From the NCBI RefSeq assembly GCF_021300615.1, contig NZ_JAJTMY010000001.1, positions 62,001 to 126,000 of the forward strand: a stretch of 64,000 bases of DNA, read 5' to 3'. Position 1 is the stretch's first letter. Every line of letters starts with the position of its first letter. The DNA comes from Helicobacter anatolicus. GTDB lineage: Bacteria; Campylobacterota; Campylobacteria; Campylobacterales; Helicobacteraceae. Positions 59,899 through 64,000 of this stretch are shown in pieces. The position numbers were made by a program, and so were the translations under genes. Under the pieces are notes generated by a model. The model did not search any database. It was not told the origin of the DNA and was given only the letters and a program-made list of their open reading frames with translations.

Positions 59899-60835
59899 TA
59901 ATTTTTTCCTTGTCAAATTTTTTTTCGAGTAATTCTAACATATCATCAAAAACAGGAGCTTGAAAAAGTAGTTTTTTTTGACTTGTAGGATGTGTAAGAT
60001 AGAGTAAAAATGCATGCAACATAATTCTACCTTGGAAACTTCCTTTGTATCCATAGAGCGTATCTCCTAAAATATGGCGCGATATGCTTTCTAAATGTAC
60101 GCGAATTTGATGTGTTCTGCCTGTAAAAAGCTTGATGGCAACAAGTTGTAAATCTTGGTTTTTACTCAGAGCTATGGGGATAAAAAGGCTTTTAGAAAAT
60201 CTGCTTGTTGGAAATCTTTGTGGATTAAGTTTTGACATTTTTAGGCGATTTTTGGGATTTCTGCCCATGTGACATTCTATAAAGGTATTTTCTTTGATAG
60301 GGGGATTTATGATTGCAAGATAATAGCGCCCCATTTCACGCGATTTTAATTGTTCTGCTAAATGATTGTGTGTATAATTATCTTTTGCAACAACAATACT
60401 ACCAGTTGTATCTTTATCAAGCCGATGAACAATTCCATAGCGTTGTTTGCCACTTAGCGTAGAGAGATTGTAATTTTTTGCTTGTAGCCAATCTACTAAG
60501 GTTTCTTCTTTGACGCTTGGAGCATGATGAACTACAAGATTTTGGGGTTTATTAAGGACTAAGAGATTTGTATCTTCATAGAGAATCTGGATATGGAGGT
60601 TGGTTTTTTTTATAAGGGGTTTTTGCTCTGTTTGTGGAGCAAGAATAGTGATAATATCTTTTGGTTTTAGAGCAACGCCTCCTTTAGTACAAGGTTGCTG
60701 ATTAAGAAAAACTAAAGAATTTTTGATAAGCTGTAAAACTTGATTTTTAGGGATATTTAGTTGTTTTGCCAAAAAAGAATCTATTCTTTTTTCCGCAGCA
60801 ATGATTATGATTTCTTGTGTGGCTTGGTTCTGCAT
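59855..60835 (-). CDS. rluD: RluA/RluD-family pseudouridine synthase
   Basis: A 326-residue enzyme. An N-terminal S4 domain (KRIDSFLAKQLNIPKNQVLQ) is followed by the catalytic core with LNKPQNLVVHHAPS, GIVHRLDKDTTGSIVVAKD (catalytic Asp in HRLDKDT), and IKLFTGRTHQIRVHLESI. RluD modifies helix 69 of 23S rRNA; RluC or TruC are less likely, given the S4 domain, but the exact site is inferred. Confidence 0.87.
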   Translation of the reverse strand: MQNQATQEIIIIAAEKRIDSFLAKQLNIPKNQVLQLIKNSLVFLNQQPCTKGGVALKPKDIITILAPQTEQKPLIKKTNLHIQILYEDTNLLVLNKPQNLVVHHAPSVKEETLVDWLQAKNYNLSTLSGKQRYGIVHRLDKDTTGSIVVAKDNYTHNHLAEQLKSREMGRYYLAIINPPIKENTFIECHMGRNPKNRLKMSKLNPQRFPTSRFSKSLFIPIALSKNQDLQLVAIKLFTGRTHQIRVHLESISRHILGDTLYGYKGSFQGRIMLHAFLLYLTHPTSQKKLLFQAPVFDDMLELLEKKFDKEKINGFLQNPKNLLHLF

Positions 60836-60882
60836 TTTTTCCTTATTTTTTTATGCTATGATTGCACAATTAAATTTAGATT

Positions 60883-62058
60883 TTGGTTTTTTTGATGATT
60901 GATAGACGCATTTTAACACATTTTGACTTTCTTTTGATTTTTTTGATTATTCCTCTTATTATTTTGTCATTTTACTTAGTAAATGGTTTTGACGCAGGTA
61001 AAGGGGTACGAGAGCTGATTTATATTGGTGTGGGCGTTGTTTTATTTTTTATATTCTTTTTGATTCCGTTTAGAAAACTAAGTCGCAGCATTACGATTTT
61101 TTATTGGATTTTTATTGGTATGTTATTGATTATTGATTTTTATGGGGCGGTGCGTTTAGGAGCGCAAAGATGGATTATTATTCCAGGGACAGGAATGTCT
61201 TTTCAACCAAGTGAACCAATGAAAATTGCTTTGATTTTAATGCTTGCAAATTTAATTTGCCATAATCCTCCTCCTAGAAATGGTTATCATTTAAAAGATC
61301 TTGCAATTTTTAGTTTTTATATTTTATTACCTGTATTTTTGGTCGCTAAACAACCAGATTTAGGAAGCGCAATTGTAATGTTTGTTATGGGGTATGGAAT
61401 CTTATTTATTGTAGGTATACAAAAGAGAATTATTTTTTGGGTATTAGGACTTTTTATTGTTTCTGCTCCTTTGCTTTATTCTTCCAATATACTTACAAGG
61501 TGGGAGTATCAGGCAAAAAGAGTACATGATTTTATTTCTACAACTCCATCACATCAAGTGCAACAATCACTAATAGCAATTGGATCTGCAGGATGGGTTG
61601 GTAAAAGCAAAGAAGATATTACGCAAACTAAATTTGGTTTTTTGCCTATTCCTATTACTGATATTATTTTTTCTTATTATGTGGAGAGGTTTGGATTTTT
61701 GGGCGCTGCGGCTTTGTTTGTAATTTATATTATTTTGATTTTACATATCCTTTCATTTTGTCTTTTAGATAAGCGAGATTATTTTTTGCAGGTGGTTGCA
61801 GGAGGGGTTGCAATTTTGTTGTTTGTGTATATGAGTGTAAATGTTGCAATGACTGTTAATTTGGCTCCTATTGTTGGGATTCCTCTTCCTATTTTAAGTT
61901 ATGGGGGGAGTAGTTTTGTGACTTTTATGGTTTTGTTTGGAATTTTAGAAAATCTACTTGCTTTTAAATTCGATTTTGAGTATAATTCAAGCCCTATTAA
62001 CAAAATTCGGGGCAAAAAAGGACCCTTAGCTCAGCTGGTCAGAGCACTCGGCTCATAA
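60883..62058 (+). CDS. rodA: peptidoglycan polymerase RodA
   Basis: A 391-residue SEDS glycosyltransferase of the elongasome, partner of PBP2 at 14.3 kb. About ten helices; signatures RLGAQRWIIIPGTGMSFQPS with EPMKIALIL, FLVAKQPDLGSAIVMFVMGY (the catalytic Asp in KQPDLG), and VGIPLPILSYGGSSFVTFMV. ATG at 60896 (MIDRRILTHFDF) is an alternative in the same frame area. The stop lies 39 bases inside the following tRNA gene; the last 13 codons are tRNA sequence. Confidence 0.94.
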   Translation: MVFLMIDRRILTHFDFLLIFLIIPLIILSFYLVNGFDAGKGVRELIYIGVGVVLFFIFFLIPFRKLSRSITIFYWIFIGMLLIIDFYGAVRLGAQRWIIIPGTGMSFQPSEPMKIALILMLANLICHNPPPRNGYHLKDLAIFSFYILLPVFLVAKQPDLGSAIVMFVMGYGILFIVGIQKRIIFWVLGLFIVSAPLLYSSNILTRWEYQAKRVHDFISTTPSHQVQQSLIAIGSAGWVGKSKEDITQTKFGFLPIPITDIIFSYYVERFGFLGAAALFVIYIILILHILSFCLLDKRDYFLQVVAGGVAILLFVYMSVNVAMTVNLAPIVGIPLPILSYGGSSFVTFMVLFGILENLLAFKFDFEYNSSPINKIRGKKGPLAQLVRALGS

Positions 62059-62096
62059 CCGATTGGTCGTAGGTTCAAATCCTACAGGGTCCACCA
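62020..62096 (+). tRNA. tRNA with CAT anticodon (Met, or Ile2)
   Basis: 77 bases, acceptor GGACCCT/AGGGTCC, D-arm AGCTCAGCTGGTCAGAGC, anticodon loop CTCATAA, T-loop GGTTCAAATCC, encoded CCA. It is not an initiator (which has a mismatched first pair and GGG/CCC above the anticodon). Elongator Met and lysidine-modified Ile2 share CAT; I cannot decide between them. Confidence 0.95.
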
Positions 62097-62129
62097 CTAT
62101 ATTTTACTTTCTACTTTTAATAATATTTT

Positions 62130-63302
62130 TTATGGTTCAAGTTTTAATAATTCCAAAAGGCTTTTATATACAGAATTTGCTACTAGTCTATATCCCTGTG
62201 GCGTGAGATGTACATCTTTTTTTGATAAGACAAGTTTAATCCATTCTTCTTTTTTTCCTGTTTTCCGCATTAATTCATCAAGATCAAAAAACAATAGATT
62301 TTCTTCTTCTGCAAGAGTGTAGAGGGCTTTTTTGACAGGAATAAAATTTGGTGTGATAGCATAACTTTGATTTTCTTGTTTGTTAACTACAGTAGGAGGT
62401 CCCATAAGCAAAATAACAGCATTTGGGTTATATCTTCTAATTTTCCGAATTAATGATTTGTAATTATATAAAAAACTTGTTTCATCAAAATGGGTGGCAA
62501 TAGCATCGTTGGAACCATAAGAAAGGATAATGAGATCATATTGTAAAACTTGCATTTCTTTACCAAAAATATGTTGATTCCATTTTAGCCATAAATCACT
62601 TCTTGCTCCGTTGATTCCCATGTGATCAATAATATTATTGTCTTCTTTGTTGTAGATAAAATATCCTCCTAGCATACCATTGCGTATAAGAGATTTGATT
62701 TGGATAGGAAATGTAAGTTCATATTCTTTGCTGATTTCCCAAAAACCAGGATTTTTGGAACTTAGATGGATGTGGTGTTTTTGGGAATCAATAATCTCAA
62801 AGGTTGCAAGTTCATTGGCAGTTTTATAAACAAAACGCATAAAATATTTTTTTTGCGATAAGGTGGTGTCGATTTTGATAAAAGCTCGATTATTTTGTGC
62901 TCGTGCGATAATACCTCCCATAGGATAATCATCATAAGGTTTTTTTAAAGAATTAAAAAGTTCAAATCCTTTGCTTTGATAATTTAATAAAATATTTCTA
63001 TGATAGTTTGGAAATAAGGGATAGGTAAAACCAATGGCATTGGGAGTAAAGATAAGCTTTCTTAGTTCGTCAGAAAAAATATCTGCAGCAATGTGAGAAT
63101 CACCAAAAATATGGATTTTTAGGTTTTTGTTTTCTTGTATTTTTTTTCTTAGTACAGCAAGATTTTCAGCATTGAAATTGCGTATATGAGATTGCTTGAT
63201 AATTTTTAGAATAGGTTTTTCATAGTGTTGTAAATTTTCATGAAAAAATAAACTTTGTGCGTGAAGTATTGGTAAAAATAGCAAAAAATAAAAAAACTTC
63301 AT
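62130..63302 (-). CDS. periplasmic SGNH hydrolase, possible peptidoglycan O-acetylesterase
   Basis: About 390 residues with signal peptide (KFFYFLLFLPILHAQ). Start at 63302 (AAAGGAAAATA upstream). SGNH blocks: HIFGDSHIAADIFSDELR (nucleophile Ser), GINGARSDLWLKW (Gly), LSYGSNDA (Asn) and DVHLTPQGYRLVANSVY (Asp-x-x-His as DVH). A carbohydrate-binding-like insert lies between blocks. It resembles the Campylobacter Ape1/PatB de-O-acetylases as I remember them; substrate inferred. Confidence 0.75.
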   Translation of the reverse strand: MKFFYFLLFLPILHAQSLFFHENLQHYEKPILKIIKQSHIRNFNAENLAVLRKKIQENKNLKIHIFGDSHIAADIFSDELRKLIFTPNAIGFTYPLFPNYHRNILLNYQSKGFELFNSLKKPYDDYPMGGIIARAQNNRAFIKIDTTLSQKKYFMRFVYKTANELATFEIIDSQKHHIHLSSKNPGFWEISKEYELTFPIQIKSLIRNGMLGGYFIYNKEDNNIIDHMGINGARSDLWLKWNQHIFGKEMQVLQYDLIILSYGSNDAIATHFDETSFLYNYKSLIRKIRRYNPNAVILLMGPPTVVNKQENQSYAITPNFIPVKKALYTLAEEENLLFFDLDELMRKTGKKEEWIKLVLSKKDVHLTPQGYRLVANSVYKSLLELLKLEP

Positions 63303-63318
63303 TATTTTCCTTTGGAGA

Positions 63319-64000
63319 TTATTGCTGTGGGGGTTGTAAATCATTTTTGTCATTATTTGATAATGAAGAATCTAGCTCAAGATCATCTTCTTCCTCATCG
63401 GGCAAGATTTCAAGACGCTCTAAAAGGAGATTTGCTAAAATTTTTGCCCCCGATCTTGTAAAATGTATTCCATCGTTTGCACGTAATGAGATACTTTTAT
63501 TTTCTTCTTGTAAAAAGGCAATATAATTTCCATCTGGTGCAAAGATTTGATTGGTTTGTAAGAAAAGATTATTGCTAGATTCTACATTTTGTTGATAAAG
63601 AGAGTTAAGGTAGGGTAATCTTGCGCTAAGTTTTTTATTTTTTACAAGTGGGACTTCATACCATACCACAAGTGCTTGATGATATTTGGCTGATTGTAAA
63701 ATGGATTGGATTTTGTCTGTGTAGATTGCATTCCATTCTTCTGTTTTAAAATAAATATTACGCTTGATAGTCCAGGGGTCATTTGCACCTATCATTACTA
63801 CAATAATGTCAAATTCTCTTTCTTGCAATTCTTCTTCTAGTTTTTTAGGCCAGTTGAAAAAATTTGTATAAGTAAGACCTGTGCTTTGTTTTGCTATATT
63901 GCTAACTTGCATATTCAATTTTTTGAGCTGTGGGACAAGGCTTATTGCAATGCCTTGCATCATAGAATCTCCGATAAGTAAAAATGAGGTTTGTGGTTTT
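63319..64000 (-). CDS. SGNH-hydrolase-like (DUF459) protein, 5' end outside window
   Basis: The C-terminal 225 or so residues are present. The frame stays open to the window end with SFLLIGDSMMQGIAISLVPQ, so the nucleophile block (GDSMM) lies just upstream of the ATG at 63963, which is not the true start. Other blocks: IIVVMIGANDPW (Gly-Asn) and NDGIHFTRSGAKILANLLLE (Asp-x-x-His). The C-terminus is acidic (PDEEEDDLELD). It precedes the other SGNH gene by 16 bases; both probably act on acetylated cell-wall or surface sugars. Confidence 0.75.
   Translation of the reverse strand, partial: KPQTSFLLIGDSMMQGIAISLVPQLKKLNMQVSNIAKQSTGLTYTNFFNWPKKLEEELQEREFDIIVVMIGANDPWTIKRNIYFKTEEWNAIYTDKIQSILQSAKYHQALVVWYEVPLVKNKKLSARLPYLNSLYQQNVESSNNLFLQTNQIFAPDGNYIAFLQEENKSISLRANDGIHFTRSGAKILANLLLERLEILPDEEEDDLELDSSLSNNDKNDLQPPQQ

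Overview
This AT-rich window, about one third G+C by eye, comes from a Helicobacter-type Campylobacterota (epsilonproteobacterial) chromosome. Several blocks follow Helicobacter pylori gene order as I remember it: the spc/alpha ribosomal operon ending rpoA-rplQ; flhX-ribE beside tatD-mltD-rlpA-kdsC-lptC-lptA-engB-PBP2; minE-minD-ilvC; mutS2-murC-aminotransferase; rpsP-khpA-rimM-trmD-rplS-ffh; flgI-flgJ-flgS; flaG-fliD-fliS-fliT; and EnvC-like-ftsX-ftsE-trmB-FN3-rluD-rodA. hisB inside the envelope cluster, a gene H. pylori lacks, and the low G+C argue against H. pylori itself. I cannot name the species.

Layout. 1-6.9 kb: ribosomal proteins, SecY, Map, IF-1 and RNA polymerase alpha. 6.9-17.5 kb: riboflavin synthase, an orphan FlhB C-terminal domain, then peptidoglycan and LPS-transport genes (MltD, RlpA, KdsC, LptC, LptA, PBP2, MurJ) with isolated hisB. 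17.6-28.3 kb: a FapA-like protein, RuvA, RuvX, DprA, MinDE, IlvC, MutS2, MurC and a DapC-like aminotransferase. 28.46-28.86 kb: four tRNA genes (Gly, Leu, Cys, Ser) behind a strong promoter. 28.9-36.0 kb: a cryptic prophage or satellite-like remnant. 36.5-40.8 kb: rplS operon, ffh, fur. 40.8-51.2 kb: PAP2 phosphatase, flagellar P-ring/FlgJ/FlgS behind a sigma54-type promoter, gdhA, a polar amino-acid ABC transporter, a small outer-membrane barrel, UbiD and YggS. 51.2-51.8 kb: decayed DNA holding a broken copy of a prophage HTH gene. 51.8-64 kb: filament-cap operon behind a sigma28-type promoter, divisome genes, TrmB, an FN3 lipoprotein, a pseudouridine synthase, RodA overlapping a CAT-anticodon tRNA, and two SGNH hydrolases, the second cut by the window end.

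The accessory region is the most interesting part. It has lambda-type terminase subunits (gpNu1-like, gpA-like), a dATP/dGTP diphosphohydrolase-domain protein, a Dam-like methylase, a Rha protein and small HTH regulators. It has no integrase, portal, capsid or tail gene, and its S24 repressor has lost its N-terminus. Within it lie three copies of one cassette, starting near 30.66, 32.09 and 35.52 kb. Each has a 5'-end hairpin, a Shine-Dalgarno site, a 26-29 residue hydrophobic peptide, a second hairpin, an anti-Shine-Dalgarno sequence complementary to the first ribosome site, an extended -10 promoter on the opposite strand, and a second 27-34 residue membrane peptide. This is the architecture of a type I toxin-antitoxin locus, but the peptides do not resemble the AapA toxins I know from Helicobacter. 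No expression or toxicity can be read from sequence alone; the functional label is inference, while the repeats, complementarity and spacing are direct observations.
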